Part shown: positions 8,901 through 18,031 of the stretch, piece after piece
Position numbering within the stretch: the first letter of the stretch is position 1
Layout: each line of letters begins with the position of its first letter
NCBI GenBank assembly: GCA_013153495.1
Contig: JAADEH010000012.1
Coordinates: 558,001 to 622,000 of the forward strand
Length of the DNA stretch: 64,000 nucleotides
Origin: Aquificota bacterium
GTDB lineage: Bacteria > Aquificota > Aquificia > Aquificales > Aquificaceae
Reading direction: 5' to 3'
Program-made: the position numbers and the translations under genes
Notes under the pieces: generated by a model
What the model was told of the DNA's origin: nothing
Databases searched by the model: none
The model's input: the letters and a program-made list of their open reading frames with translations, nothing else

Positions 8901-10422
8901 CATATACTCTATAGAGGACCTTGCCCAGCTCATACACGACCTCAAACAGGCGAACCCCGAAGCCCGCGTTTGCGTCAAGCTGGTTGCGGAACACGGAGTG
9001 GGAACTATCGCTGCGGGAGTAGCCAAGGCTTACGCGGATGTAGTTCAGATTAGCGGTGCGGAAGGAGGAACGGGAGCATCTCCATACTCTTCCATAAAGA
9101 ACGCAGGAAATTACTGGGAAATAGGTCTTATGGAAACCCAGCGACTGCTGATGGAGAACGACCTCAGAGACAAGATAAGGGTAAGGGTTGACGGAGGAAT
9201 GAGAACGGGAAAAGACGTAATAATAGGTGCTCTCTTGGGAGCGGAAGAGTTCGGTTTCGGAACCGCGGCTATGATAGCGGAAGGGTGCGTCATGGCGAGA
9301 GCCTGCCACCTGAACACCTGCCCCACGGGAGTGGCAACCCAGGACCCCAAATACAGAGCAAAGTTCAAGGGCAAAGTGGAAAACGTGATGGCATACTTCA
9401 AGGCGGTTGCCCGTGAGGTCAGAGAAATACTTGCCCAGATGGGTGTCAGGTCTCTGGACGAGATAATAGGGAGAACAGACCTCATAGAGGTGGTCAGATA
9501 CGACGAGTTCCCCGGCTCAAAGAGGATAAAGGTTGAAGCTCTTCTCGAGGGATACCCGGAAGACAGACCCAGAAGGTGCCTCGTGGAGCGCAACGATAAC
9601 CCCGCTCCTAACTTTAACGACGAGATATTAAAGGATGTTCTTCCTTACATAGAGAAGGGAGAACCCTTCGAGAAGGAATACGAGATAAGGAACATTCACA
9701 GGACTATACCAACCAAGATTAACTACTACATATCCGTCAAATACAGGGACGAGGGACTGCCCGAGGATACCATAAAGCTCACCTTCAGGGGAACGGCGGG
9801 ACAGAGCTTCGGAGCCTTCAACCACAGAGGTGTTACCCTCAAGCTCATAGGGGACGCCAACGACTACGTCGGAAAAGGAATGTGGGGAGGAAAGATAATC
9901 CTTATTCCCCAGGGTGTAGAAAAAACCCACGAAAACGTAATAATGGGTAATACCTGCCTATACGGAGCCATAGGAGGAGAGCTTTACGCTGCGGGAAGAG
10001 CAGGAGAGAGGTTCGGAGTAAGAAACAGCGGAGCGGTCGCGGTGGTTGAGGGAACGGGACATCACTGTTGTGAATACATGACCGGCGGAATAATAGTCTC
10101 CCTCGGGGAGGTTGGATACAACGTCGGAGGTGGAATGACGGGAGGGCACGCTTACATACTTGATGAAAGCCAGACCTTAGAGCACAAGCTAAATTACTCT
10201 TACGTCTATGCCCGCAGGCTCGTAGGGGAAGAGGAAATAGCGGAGCTTCGGTCTCTTATAGAGAAACACTACCAATACACGGGAAGCCCCAGAGCCAAGG
10301 AAATCCTGGACAACTTTGACAGCTTCCTGCCCAAGTTCTGGAAGGTAATACCCTTGGAGCAGTGCAAGAGAGACCCCTACGGTGAGTCGGACGCCTGCGA
10401 GGTGGAGATGCTAACAAGGTAA
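5929..10422 (+). CDS. gltB: Glutamate synthase large subunit (GltB)
   Basis: A 1497-residue glutamate synthase. The N-terminal class II glutamine amidotransferase domain carries the nucleophile C9 (DSCGVGF), which is normally exposed by removal of a short propeptide; this one would be eight residues. The central and FMN-binding synthase domains follow, with the 3Fe-4S cysteines in CX5CX4C spacing (C1120, C1126, C1131). The C-terminal GXGXG beta-helix is present (VRNSGAVAVVEG region). It converts glutamine and 2-oxoglutarate to two glutamates. No small subunit gltD lies next to it, so it either uses ferredoxin or has an unlinked partner. A Shine-Dalgarno (GGAGAGG) supports the ATG. Confidence 0.96.
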   Translation: MQLNEYDSCGVGFVCNIDGRAENQIVRWGVEAVKNLTHRGAIGGDGKTGDGAGVLTQIPKKFFKKVIDELGYQISDIDNLAVGVFFLYQPLEDKIVAEFVKEGIKVLGWRDVPTDTDAVGESALKVMPTIKHLLLDMESIPQDQRDIKLYLIRRKIEKKFGDDKVYIPSLSTREIVYKGMLVAPQLDRFYPDLKDPDYESAYCLFHQRYSTNTLPNWRLAQPLRLSAHNGEINTIQGNRNWMVALQHELEHEVLGDKKDLIKPLVSYDESDSASLDRVFELLCLVGFSPEHAINMLIPPAWEHVPELSDEVKAFFEYQSLLMKPWDGPAAIAFVYGNKIGAHLDRNGLRPARYILTEDGVMVLGSEVGMIDLGDRKVKEKGRLGPGDTIVVDLSKGEVKKTKEILEDLASQKPYKEWIDKHLLRLSKLTEGKALGIPKEDPERLRKQIAFGWTEEEVKNVIQYMAQTGKEPTFSMGDDTPLPPLSEKPKLLFRYFKQRFAQVTNPPIDPIRERLVMSLKMNLGYKRNFLTETPEHAKRLQIDSPILLDYQLKAIEEQTEFKVVRIPICYPKERSYNIVELQDMAGERRISELIMDALYEEIPINDLMMGIETLQRRVEEAVREGAQIIILSDRYISKYRVAIPSLLAVSACVKHLAKEGLSTKVSFIVETGEARDTHQIACLIGYGASAVYPYLAYEVIKELCDKGKLDMHYEEAVFNYKKALEDGLLKIMSKMGISTLNSYHGAQIFDTVCLNKDVVDKFFTGTPVTLEADGIEEIELSTLARHNAAYETEEPKLDYGGDMKFRKGGEFHAWSPHVVRALHKFLDTKDYEDYKEFSKLANSQHPTFIRHLLTYKKAENPIPIEEVEPEEEILKRFVTGGMSLGALSPEAHEVIAEACNRLGMRSNSGEGGEDPKRYWTIKNSAIKQVASGRFGVTPTYLATAKDIEIKIAQGAKPGEGGQLPGHKVNEYIAKLRHSQPGVTLISPPPHHDIYSIEDLAQLIHDLKQANPEARVCVKLVAEHGVGTIAAGVAKAYADVVQISGAEGGTGASPYSSIKNAGNYWEIGLMETQRLLMENDLRDKIRVRVDGGMRTGKDVIIGALLGAEEFGFGTAAMIAEGCVMARACHLNTCPTGVATQDPKYRAKFKGKVENVMAYFKAVAREVREILAQMGVRSLDEIIGRTDLIEVVRYDEFPGSKRIKVEALLEGYPEDRPRRCLVERNDNPAPNFNDEILKDVLPYIEKGEPFEKEYEIRNIHRTIPTKINYYISVKYRDEGLPEDTIKLTFRGTAGQSFGAFNHRGVTLKLIGDANDYVGKGMWGGKIILIPQGVEKTHENVIMGNTCLYGAIGGELYAAGRAGERFGVRNSGAVAVVEGTGHHCCEYMTGGIIVSLGEVGYNVGGGMTGGHAYILDESQTLEHKLNYSYVYARRLVGEEEIAELRSLIEKHYQYTGSPRAKEILDNFDSFLPKFWKVIPLEQCKRDPYGESDACEVEMLTR

Positions 10423-10425
10423 TTT

Positions 10426-11568
10426 ATGCTAAAGAAATTCTCCTTCGCTCTTTTCGACACGGGAGAAACGATACTTGGTGCCCTCGTCTTCTCCACTTTC
10501 TTCCCTCTATACATAACCCAACACATAGACACAAAGATATACAGTTCCCTATACGGATTATCCTTTCTGCTTTCCTTCGGTCTTGCCCTTTATCTTGGAA
10601 AGTTGGCAGACACTAAAGCCATCAGAAAACACCTATTTACCCTGTTCGGACTTCTCGTTTCTCTCACCTGCATATCCATCTCCTTCCTACTTCCCTTTCC
10701 TCTACTGGCTCTCTTTGCTTTCCTACTTCTGGCAGTTCTCCATCAACAGGCTTTCGTCTTCTACAACTCTCTGCTCCTTAACTTCGAGAGTAAGGGATTC
10801 GCCTCCGGTCTCGGCGTTGCTTTCGGATACATAGGTTCAGCGGTGGCTCTAATATTCCTCGCAAAGCATCTCGGGGACAGAGAAGTCTATTTAATAGTGG
10901 GACTTCTATTCCTCTCCTTCCTTATGCCCGCGGTTGTCAAACTCGAAAATCCCACCCAGAGTAGCAAGGTCTCCCTCAAGGAAGTTCTCAAGGACAAGAG
11001 ATTTATACTCACCGTCGTTTCCATACTTACCGTAACGGAGGTAGCAAACACCCTGATAGCGATGATGGGGGTGTATCTGAGAGAAGTTTATTCCTTTGAA
11101 AGGGAAGAAATATACAAGGTAATAGGTGTATCCGCTCTGGGAGGTGTGTTGGGAGGTTTGTTTTGGGGTAAGTTGACGGACGCCTTCGGCGTGAATAAGG
11201 TGTTTCCCCTCAGTTTTCTCCTTTGGATAGCCTTTCTGACCACCCTACCCTTTGCACCGAGGGAACTTATCTTAGTTTGGGGATTTATGGCAGGGCTTTC
11301 CCTCTCCCACATATGGACCACCTCGAGGGTTCTTATACTCAAAACCTTCCCAGACTCCCAGGCGTCCATCCGACTCTCCTTCCTGTCCCTGACTGAGAGG
11401 ATAGCCTCCACAACAGGGCTTTTGCTCTGGAGTATTTTCCTGCTTTTGACGGGGGATAACTTTAGACTTTCCGCCCTTCTGATGACCCTGTTTCCTCTTG
11501 CGGGATTGGTCATATACAGGTCTATAATTAAGCACTCCCATGAGAGTTCTGACCATCGACGTGGGTAA
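10426..11568 (+). CDS. MFS transporter, Atg22/UMF1-like
   Basis: The 380-residue protein has about 11-12 hydrophobic segments and the MFS loop between helices 2 and 3 (LGKLADTKAIRKH). The start (KKFSFALFDTGET) resembles the FALYDWANS signature of the Atg22/UMF1 group of MFS permeases. The substrate is unknown. It starts 3 nt after gltB with no Shine-Dalgarno and is probably translated by coupling; this position hints at an amino-acid-related role, but that is only context. Confidence 0.75.
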   Translation: MLKKFSFALFDTGETILGALVFSTFFPLYITQHIDTKIYSSLYGLSFLLSFGLALYLGKLADTKAIRKHLFTLFGLLVSLTCISISFLLPFPLLALFAFLLLAVLHQQAFVFYNSLLLNFESKGFASGLGVAFGYIGSAVALIFLAKHLGDREVYLIVGLLFLSFLMPAVVKLENPTQSSKVSLKEVLKDKRFILTVVSILTVTEVANTLIAMMGVYLREVYSFEREEIYKVIGVSALGGVLGGLFWGKLTDAFGVNKVFPLSFLLWIAFLTTLPFAPRELILVWGFMAGLSLSHIWTTSRVLILKTFPDSQASIRLSFLSLTERIASTTGLLLWSIFLLLTGDNFRLSALLMTLFPLAGLVIYRSIIKHSHESSDHRRG

Positions 11569-12217
11569 TACCACCCTCGACCTGTGCATTTTTGAGGACG
11601 GCACGCCCAAGCACTTAGGGAGATTTTCCCACTCGATACACCCACCACAAGTAAAATACAACCTTGCGGTTGCGGTGTCCGTAAAGCCTTCCTTCAACGA
11701 CCGACTCAAGGAGATGTTCGAAAATCTAAGACTCATAACAAAGGAGGACATACCCATAGAGGTCATATACGAAACACCCCAAACCTTGGGAACGGACCGC
11801 GTTCTGTTAGCCTACGGAGTTAAGAACTTTTACTCCCCGGATGCCGTTCTCGTAAGTGCGGGAACCGCCCTCGTGGTTGACCTGATGATTGATGGCGTAT
11901 TTATGGGAGGATTTATAACAGTCGGTCTAAGAACCAAGCTTTCGTGCCTGTCCTCAAAGGCGGAGGGAATACCTACCCTCGAACCCGAAAAGCTCGAGGT
12001 ATCCCTCGGAAAGTCAACGCGTGAGTGCATATTAGGCGGTTCTTTTTTGGAAAGTAAGTTTTTTATAGAAAGGACCGCGAAGCGGTGGTCTAAAGAATTT
12101 AAAAGAAATCTCGGCATATACATAACCGGTGGGGACGGATACCTCTTGAAAGACCTCGGGACTTACGACCCCCTACTCCTTCACAAAGCCATGCACCGAA
12201 TTATAATTAACCCATGA
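11540..12217 (+). CDS. coaX: Type III pantothenate kinase (CoaX)
   Basis: The 225-residue protein shows the ASKHA-fold motifs of type III pantothenate kinase: DVGNTT at 7-12 (phosphate 1), LGTDR (pantothenate-binding), [10 protein letters not shown] (phosphate 2) and GGFITVGL. It phosphorylates pantothenate in the first step of coenzyme A synthesis. It is shorter than many homologues of about 255 residues. The start overlaps the MFS gene by 29 nt and the stop overlaps the dnaJ start by ATGA. Confidence 0.9.
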   Translation: MRVLTIDVGNTTLDLCIFEDGTPKHLGRFSHSIHPPQVKYNLAVAVSVKPSFNDRLKEMFENLRLITKEDIPIEVIYETPQTLGTDRVLLAYGVKNFYSPDAVLVSAGTALVVDLMIDGVFMGGFITVGLRTKLSCLSSKAEGIPTLEPEKLEVSLGKSTRECILGGSFLESKFFIERTAKRWSKEFKRNLGIYITGGDGYLLKDLGTYDPLLLHKAMHRIIINP

Positions 12218-13293
12218 AGTCCGCAATAAAGGATTACTACAAGATACTCGGTGTTGACAAAAAAGCCACCAAGGAGGAGATAAAAAAAGCATACAGAAGG
12301 CTCGCCAGACTCTACCACCCGGACAGAAACCCGGACCCGGAAGCGGAGGAAAAGTTCAAAGAGATAAACGAAGCCTACCATGTCCTTTCGGACGACGAGA
12401 AGAGGGAAGAATACGACCGCATACTCAGGACGGGGGACGAAAACAAGTTCAGGGACTTTTTAGAATACATACAGGAGTTTATAGAAAGCATCATAAAGGG
12501 AGAGAGAGAAAAGGCAAAGAGACCCAGAAAGGGGCAGGACATAAGGCTCAAGCTCCACCTGAGCCTCGAAGAGGCAGCCTTCGGAGCGGAGAAGGAGATA
12601 GAGTATGAGAGGTGGATAGACTGTCCCGACTGCGAAGGTAAGGGAGTCAGGGGTAAAGCGGAAACGGTAATATGCCACGCTTGTGAAGGTAAAGGCAGAA
12701 GGGTAAGCGGTATCTTCAGCTTCCCGAGACCCTGTTCTGTATGCAGGGGGAAGGGATTTATAGTGAAGAACCCCTGCCCTACCTGCTTCGGAAGAGGTAG
12801 GGTAACGACCCTCGCAAGGATAAAGGTCAATGTCCCGCCCCAGACGGACGAGGGGGAAGTCCTAAAGGTTCCCGAGAAGGGACACTTCGGCATGAACGGA
12901 GGTAAGCCCGGAGACTTATACCTTAGAGTGTTCCTCAAAGAGCACCCCGTCTTTAAGAAGGTAGGGAATGACCTTCACATAGAGAAACTCATAAGCTATC
13001 CCCTTGCGGTTCTGGGTGGCACGGTCAAGGTTCCCACCCTCGAAGGTGAGGAGGTTGAGGTTTTCGTTCAGCCGGGAACCGAATGCGGTTCCACAAAGAC
13101 CCTGCCCGAAAAAGGTTTCCCCTCCGCAGGTAGAAGAGGCAATCTCATAATCACCTTCCGCATAGAGGTTCCCAAGAACGTGAGCGGGAAGACGAAAAAG
13201 CTCATAGAAAAGCTCGCTAAGGAACTCGGAGAGGAAGGAGTGGAAAAGACAGAGGGTCTCGGGGATAAGCTCGCCCGTTGGATAGGAAGGTAA
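12214..13293 (+). CDS. dnaJ: DnaJ-type co-chaperone lacking the Gly/Phe-rich region
   Basis: The 359-residue protein has a J domain with HPD at 35-37, then four CXXCXGXG-type zinc motifs (about residues 135-200), then the two substrate-binding beta domains. The Gly/Phe-rich linker that normally follows the J domain is replaced by a charged helical stretch (about 72-110). It would stimulate DnaK ATPase activity and bind unfolded proteins; without the G/F linker its client handling may differ from canonical DnaJ. No dnaK or grpE lies nearby, so it may be a second DnaJ. Confidence 0.93.
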   Translation: MKSAIKDYYKILGVDKKATKEEIKKAYRRLARLYHPDRNPDPEAEEKFKEINEAYHVLSDDEKREEYDRILRTGDENKFRDFLEYIQEFIESIIKGEREKAKRPRKGQDIRLKLHLSLEEAAFGAEKEIEYERWIDCPDCEGKGVRGKAETVICHACEGKGRRVSGIFSFPRPCSVCRGKGFIVKNPCPTCFGRGRVTTLARIKVNVPPQTDEGEVLKVPEKGHFGMNGGKPGDLYLRVFLKEHPVFKKVGNDLHIEKLISYPLAVLGGTVKVPTLEGEEVEVFVQPGTECGSTKTLPEKGFPSAGRRGNLIITFRIEVPKNVSGKTKKLIEKLAKELGEEGVEKTEGLGDKLARWIGR

Positions 13294-13302
13294 AAACTCC
13301 CT

Positions 13303-13308
13303 TATACT
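13303..13308 (+). promoter_or_regulatory. Putative -10 element of nadE
   Basis: TATACT ends 7 nt before the nadE ATG, and there is no Shine-Dalgarno in the gap (aaaactc). A weak TTGGAT lies 19 nt upstream of it. This suggests a leaderless transcript. Confidence 0.4.
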
Positions 13309-13315
13309 AAAACTC

Positions 13316-15013
13316 ATGTTGAACGTCGCCCTTGCGCAAATAAACCCTGTGGTGGGAGACATAAAGGGAAATCTGGAAAAGATAGTGGAGGCTGTAGAGA
13401 GAACCCAGGACAAAGCCCACCTGATAGTATTTCCCGAACTTGCCATAAGCGGTTACTCCCCCGAAGACATTCTCCTGAGGTTAGACTTCTTGGAAGAATG
13501 CTCCCGAGCGGTTGAAGAACTCAAGAGAAGAACAAAAGATGCGGAAGCGGTTATAGTCGTCGGAACGCCCCTATACAGGGGGGACCTCTACAACAGCCTG
13601 GTGGTAATCTACAAAGGGGAGGTTTTAGGAGTTTACAGCAAGGGAAGACTGCCCAACTACAGCGTCTTCGACGAGCTGAGGTATTTCAGGGAAGGGGAAC
13701 AGCCCTTGCTAATCAGCATAAACGGCTACAAAGTAGGGTTTTCCATATGCGAGGATATATGGTATCCGGACCACCTTGAAAGGCTTACGGTTCTGTCGGG
13801 AGCAGAGCTTATAGTCAACATAAACGCCTCGCCCTTTCACATAGGCAAACAAGAGTTCAGAGAAGGCTTCGTAAGAGCCAGAGCGCAGGACAACATATGT
13901 TTCGTTCTATACTCCAACCTCGTCGGTGGGCACGAGGAACTCGTATTCGACGGAAGGTCTATGGTAATAGACCCTCTCGGAAGGGTCGTAGCACGAGCAA
14001 AAGCTTTCGAAGAGGACACCCTCGTGCTATCCATAGACCTCGAAGAGGTAAGGAGAAGGAGGCTTTTAGACCTTCGGTGGAGGAACGCCAGCAAGGAAGT
14101 AGAACCTTACCCCCTATCCGCAGAGGTGAGTCTGCCCCAAAAACCTTACATAGAACCCCGCTTGGAGCACAACCCAAAGGGAGAGGAGGAGATTTACAAA
14201 GCTCTGGTGGTGGGAACGAGGGATTACATCCGAAAGAGCGGGTTTTCAAAGGCAGTTATAGGTCTTTCCGGAGGCATAGACTCTTCCCTCACCGCCTGCA
14301 TAGCGGTCGATGCCATCGGGTCCGATAATGTGTTGGGGGTCTTCATGCCCTCGAGGTTTTCCTCTCAGGAGAGCTTTGAAGACGCAAAGGAACTTGCGGA
14401 CAACCTCGGTATAGAGTTCCACACCGTTCCCATAGATGAAGTCTATATCGCATACCACAACGAGCTTTTGCCCGTTCTGGGAGAAATAGAGTTCGATACT
14501 GCGGACGAAAACATACAGGCTCGCATAAGGGCAAACATTCTCTTTTACTTATCCAACAAGCTGGGGCATGTGGTGCTTGCCACTTCCAACAAGAGCGAAT
14601 CCGCCACAGGATACACGACCATATACGGAGACATGGCAGGGGGCTTTGCACCCCTGAAGGACGTCTATAAAACCACGGTGTATAAGCTTGCCGAATACAG
14701 GAACTCCGTCAGCAAAGTAATACCCGACAGGGTCTTTAAAAAACCTCCCTCCGCAGAGCTGAGACCCAACCAGAGGGACCAGGACACGCTCCCGCCCTAC
14801 GAAATTCTCGACAAAATACTAAAACTCTTCATAGAAGACAACGTCTCCCCCGAGGGTATAATCAAGCTCGGCTTTGACCCCGAAACGGTGAAAAAGGTGG
14901 TCAAAATGGTCAAAGGTGCGGAATACAAGAGAAAACAGGCACCTGTCGGTATAAAGATAACGCCCAGAGCTTTCGGCAAAGATTGGAGAATGCCCATAAT
15001 AAACAAGTTTTGA
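13316..15013 (+). CDS. nadE: Glutamine-dependent NAD+ synthetase (NadE)
   Basis: A 565-residue two-domain enzyme. The N-terminal nitrilase-type glutaminase carries the Glu-Lys-Cys set (FPELAISGY; KGRLPNY; SICEDIWYPD). The C-terminal synthetase has the P-loop-like SGGIDSS that binds ATP pyrophosphate. It makes NAD+ from deamido-NAD+ with glutamine as nitrogen donor. The order and length match bacterial glutaminase-type NadE. It is followed closely by the 87-residue unknown and the helicase gene. Confidence 0.96.
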   Translation: MLNVALAQINPVVGDIKGNLEKIVEAVERTQDKAHLIVFPELAISGYSPEDILLRLDFLEECSRAVEELKRRTKDAEAVIVVGTPLYRGDLYNSLVVIYKGEVLGVYSKGRLPNYSVFDELRYFREGEQPLLISINGYKVGFSICEDIWYPDHLERLTVLSGAELIVNINASPFHIGKQEFREGFVRARAQDNICFVLYSNLVGGHEELVFDGRSMVIDPLGRVVARAKAFEEDTLVLSIDLEEVRRRRLLDLRWRNASKEVEPYPLSAEVSLPQKPYIEPRLEHNPKGEEEIYKALVVGTRDYIRKSGFSKAVIGLSGGIDSSLTACIAVDAIGSDNVLGVFMPSRFSSQESFEDAKELADNLGIEFHTVPIDEVYIAYHNELLPVLGEIEFDTADENIQARIRANILFYLSNKLGHVVLATSNKSESATGYTTIYGDMAGGFAPLKDVYKTTVYKLAEYRNSVSKVIPDRVFKKPPSAELRPNQRDQDTLPPYEILDKILKLFIEDNVSPEGIIKLGFDPETVKKVVKMVKGAEYKRKQAPVGIKITPRAFGKDWRMPIINKF

Positions 15014-15024
15014 GGAGGTGAGTT

Positions 15025-15288
15025 ATGTGTGCAGAATTCGGAGAGCTTGACATACAAGAGATAAAGGAAAAGGTCAGGGACGTTTGCCTGGGAATGAACC
15101 TGCCCTTGCGGGAGGTCTATGTGAGCGCGGACTTCCAGGAGAAGGTGTATCAAGTTGAGGTTGAACTCTTCAAAGATTACGGAACCATAGAGGAACTTCT
15201 CAAGGAGGAGTTGAGGATAGAAGAAGCCCTCAGAGGAGACTACGGAGAGGCTCTCTCCGTAAACATAATAAGCGTGGAGGAAGAGTAA
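15025..15288 (+). CDS. Small acidic protein of unknown function
   Basis: The 87-residue protein is rich in Glu and Lys with mixed alpha/beta character, two cysteines near the N-terminus (C2, C22) and no membrane segment. I do not recognise the family. A strong GAGGAGGTG Shine-Dalgarno stands at good spacing before the ATG. It sits 11 nt after nadE and 6 nt before the helicase gene, so it is cotranscribed with both, and its codon use looks like that of its neighbours. Confidence 0.7.
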   Translation: MCAEFGELDIQEIKEKVRDVCLGMNLPLREVYVSADFQEKVYQVEVELFKDYGTIEELLKEELRIEEALRGDYGEALSVNIISVEEE

Positions 15289-15294
15289 AGCTCC

Positions 15295-17277
15295 ATGCTC
15301 AACCCCCAGCAGGAAAAAGTCGTTCGCCACCACGGGAAACCCCTTCTGGTAGTAGCGGGAGCAGGCTCGGGAAAGACAAAGACCCTCGCCCACAAGGTGG
15401 AATTCCTCTTAGAAGAACTCGGTCTCAGGGAAGAAAGTATCCTCTGCATAACCTTCACCAACAAAGCCTCCAAGGAAATAAAGGACAGAGTTCTGAAGGT
15501 TACGGGCAAAGAACTCCCCTGGACCGGAACCTTTCACTCCATAGCCTACCGCATACTCAAAGAAGCGGGAAAGAATTTCTCCGTTGCGGACGAAAGCGAC
15601 GCCAAAAGCATACTGACAGAAATTCTAAAAACTTACGGACTCTCAAAGGAAGAATACGACAAAGTCCGACGAGCCATATCCAGAGTGAAGGAAGACCTCG
15701 GAGAGCTTAAATCGGAAGTCCTGAAGGAGATATTCCAAGCCTACCAGAACAAGCTCAGAGAGAACGGACTCTTGGACTTCGGGGACCTCCTCTTCGAGCT
15801 ATACACACTTTTGAAGGAAGAGGATAAGTTCAGGGAGAGGCTCAGAAAACGCTTCCGCTTTATCCTCGTGGACGAGTATCAGGACACTAACACCGTTCAA
15901 TACGAAATCCTCAAACTCCTCGTAAATCGGGACATATGCGTGGTAGGAGACCCCAACCAGTGCATATACGAGTGGAGGTTTGCAAAACCAGAAAACATTA
16001 TCCGCTTTATCAAAGACTTCGACCCCGACATAGTAAAGCTGGAAACCAACTATCGCTCTAAAGGATACATACTCCAGGTGGCAAACTCCATACTCCACAA
16101 GAGCGGTGCAAGCTGGAAAGAACTCATACCGACCCTTAAACCCGTCAAGGACCCGGGTGAAAAGCCCATCGTTCGCAGGTTCGAAAGGGAACAGGAGGAG
16201 GCAATATGGATAGCCCAAGAGATAAAAGACCTCCTTCGGAGGTATGAACCAAAGGAGATAGCGATCCTCGTAAGGGTTTCCTACATAACGGATGCCTTCG
16301 AAAGCACCCTCTTTAAGATGGGTGTGCCCTACCGTGTCGTGGGAGCGCTCAGGTTTTACGAAAGACCAGAGGTAAAGAACCTCCTATACTTCCTGAGATT
16401 GCTTCTAAATCCTTCGGACGAACCCGCCTTCAGGAGACTCGCCTCCTACCTGCTCGAGGGTGTAGGGGAAAAAACTATCGAAAAACTCAGAGAAGTGAAA
16501 GAAACGGGCTGGATACAAGCTCTCTCAAACCTCCTCTCAAAGTCTCCTCAAACTCCCAAGACCCTAAAACTGGCAGAGTTCGTGAATTTCTGGAACTCCC
16601 TCGAGTCCATAAAAGAAAACTACCCGCAGGTAATAGAGAGAATATTGAGAGAAACCCCCTACATGGAGAACATCCTCAAAAAACACAAAGGAGACCCTCA
16701 GGAGAGGAGAGAAAACGCTTTGGAACTCCTAAGAACCGCAAGGGAGAAGTTTAAAGAGGGTGTCAGTTTGGAGGACTTTCTCACGGAAGCCTTCTTGGTA
16801 TCTTCCGAAGAGGAGGAGGAAAATGCGGTCAGCCTCATGACCATACACTCCGCAAAGGGACTCGAGTTCGATGTGGTCTTTATACCCAGGCTCGAGGAGG
16901 AGATACTGCCCCACAAGTCCGCCCTCGAAGACGAAGAGGAACTCGAAGAGGAAAGGAGGCTCTTCTACGTAGCGGTAACCAGAGCAAGGGAAAAACTATA
17001 CCTCTCCTACACGAGGGACAAAAACAGAAAACCCAGCAGGTTCTTATCGGACATACCCAAAAACCTCCTCAACCTCGAGCACTTCAGGAAAAAGACTCCA
17101 AAGGTCTCATACAGGGTAGAGCTGAAACCCAACGAAAAGGTCAAGGTAGGTGCTGTGGTAAATCACAGAGTATTCGGAGTGGGTAAAGTTCTAAGGGTAG
17201 AGGGGGAAAAAGCCATCGTTGACTTCAGAGGAAAGGAAAAGACTATACACACTTCCTTCTTAGAGGTGCTCGACTAA
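15295..17277 (+). CDS. uvrD: UvrD/Rep/PcrA family 3'-5' DNA helicase
   Basis: A 660-residue superfamily 1A helicase. Walker A is GAGSGKT (motif I), motif II reads DEYQDTN, motif III GDPNQCIYEWR, motif IV ETNYRS and motif V MTIHSAKGLEFD; VAVTRAREKLYL is motif VI. It would unwind DNA in repair and replication restart. The C-terminal about 50 residues form a small beta-rich module (HRVFGVGKV) like the Tudor-type tail of PcrA/UvrD. Which of UvrD, PcrA or Rep it replaces cannot be told. It ends tail to tail with rpmI, sharing four bases. Confidence 0.92.
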   Translation: MLNPQQEKVVRHHGKPLLVVAGAGSGKTKTLAHKVEFLLEELGLREESILCITFTNKASKEIKDRVLKVTGKELPWTGTFHSIAYRILKEAGKNFSVADESDAKSILTEILKTYGLSKEEYDKVRRAISRVKEDLGELKSEVLKEIFQAYQNKLRENGLLDFGDLLFELYTLLKEEDKFRERLRKRFRFILVDEYQDTNTVQYEILKLLVNRDICVVGDPNQCIYEWRFAKPENIIRFIKDFDPDIVKLETNYRSKGYILQVANSILHKSGASWKELIPTLKPVKDPGEKPIVRRFEREQEEAIWIAQEIKDLLRRYEPKEIAILVRVSYITDAFESTLFKMGVPYRVVGALRFYERPEVKNLLYFLRLLLNPSDEPAFRRLASYLLEGVGEKTIEKLREVKETGWIQALSNLLSKSPQTPKTLKLAEFVNFWNSLESIKENYPQVIERILRETPYMENILKKHKGDPQERRENALELLRTAREKFKEGVSLEDFLTEAFLVSSEEEEENAVSLMTIHSAKGLEFDVVFIPRLEEEILPHKSALEDEEELEEERRLFYVAVTRAREKLYLSYTRDKNRKPSRFLSDIPKNLLNLEHFRKKTPKVSYRVELKPNEKVKVGAVVNHRVFGVGKVLRVEGEKAIVDFRGKEKTIHTSFLEVLD

Positions 17278-17477
17278 GAAACCCTCAGAAGAGCCTTCAC
17301 GTGCTTGAGCATGTTGTCCTTAACGTAAGTCGCCTTCCTGAGCCTCCTCTTTCTCTTGGGGTCCTTCTTGGTGTTGTAGTGAGAACCACCGCTTCTGAAC
17401 CTCTTTATCTTACCTTTTGCGGTTACCTTAAACCTTTTCTTTGCGGACCTGTTAGTTTTTAGCTTTACCTTAGCCAT
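17274..17477 (-). CDS. rpmI: 50S ribosomal protein L35
   Basis: The 67-residue basic protein matches L35: KLKTNRSAKKRFKVT near the start, then RSGGSHYNTKK. GGAGG stands 7 nt before the ATG. In most bacteria infC-rpmI-rplT form one operon. Here rpmI is last, and its stop codon overlaps the convergent helicase gene by 4 nt, so rplT must be elsewhere. Confidence 0.95.
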   Translation of the reverse strand: MAKVKLKTNRSAKKRFKVTAKGKIKRFRSGGSHYNTKKDPKRKRRLRKATYVKDNMLKHVKALLRVS

Positions 17478-17503
17478 TTTTAGCCTCCGAGCATAACATT
17501 ATA

Positions 17504-18031
17504 TTATTTTTTCCTCTTGGGCATCAGGGTAAAGACGAGGAAAGGACCCTCCTTCTTGGGGGGCACTTCCACTTCGCCCACATCTTCCAAGGCTTCCACT
17601 ATCTTCTTATAGAGCCTATCTCCCAGCTCTGGGTGGACATTTTCCCTTCCCCTGAACCTTATTCTCACCCTCACCTTGTCCCCGTCCTCGAGGAACTCCC
17701 TCATGTGCTTGAGCTTAACCTGCAGGTCATGTTCGTCTATGCGAACCTTCATTCTAATGTCCTTTACCTCTATCTGATGCTCCTTCTGCTTCTTCCGGGC
17801 TTCCCTCTCCTTCTTTTTTAGTTCGTATTTGAACTTTCCGTAATCCATTATCTTGCAGACCGGTGGTTTGGCTTGCGGGGCTATCTCCACCAGGTCGAGA
17901 CCCTTTTCCTCCGCTATGCTGAGAGCTTCTTTGAGGGGAACTATGCCTATCTGCTGACCCGTCTCGTCTATTAATCTGACTTCCCTTGCCCTTATCTGCC
18001 GGTTTACCCTGTAATCTTGGAGCTTACTCAT
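17504..18031 (-). CDS. infC: Translation initiation factor IF-3
   Basis: The 175-residue protein has the full IF-3 pattern: YRVNRQIRAREVRLID at the N-terminus, the linker rich in Lys and Glu, and the C-terminal domain with VRVRIRFRGRE. It keeps ribosomal subunits apart and checks the initiator tRNA. The start is ATG, not the AUU typical of enterobacterial infC, and it has a strong AGGAGGT Shine-Dalgarno. The AUU-based autoregulation is therefore not expected. It overlaps the DUF4149 gene by ATGA. Confidence 0.97.
   Translation of the reverse strand: MSKLQDYRVNRQIRAREVRLIDETGQQIGIVPLKEALSIAEEKGLDLVEIAPQAKPPVCKIMDYGKFKYELKKKEREARKKQKEHQIEVKDIRMKVRIDEHDLQVKLKHMREFLEDGDKVRVRIRFRGRENVHPELGDRLYKKIVEALEDVGEVEVPPKKEGPFLVFTLMPKRKK

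Noticed and set aside
8746-9309. 187-residue antisense open frame inside gltB
   Set aside because: A shadow of the strongly conserved synthase domain of gltB, without protein-like composition.
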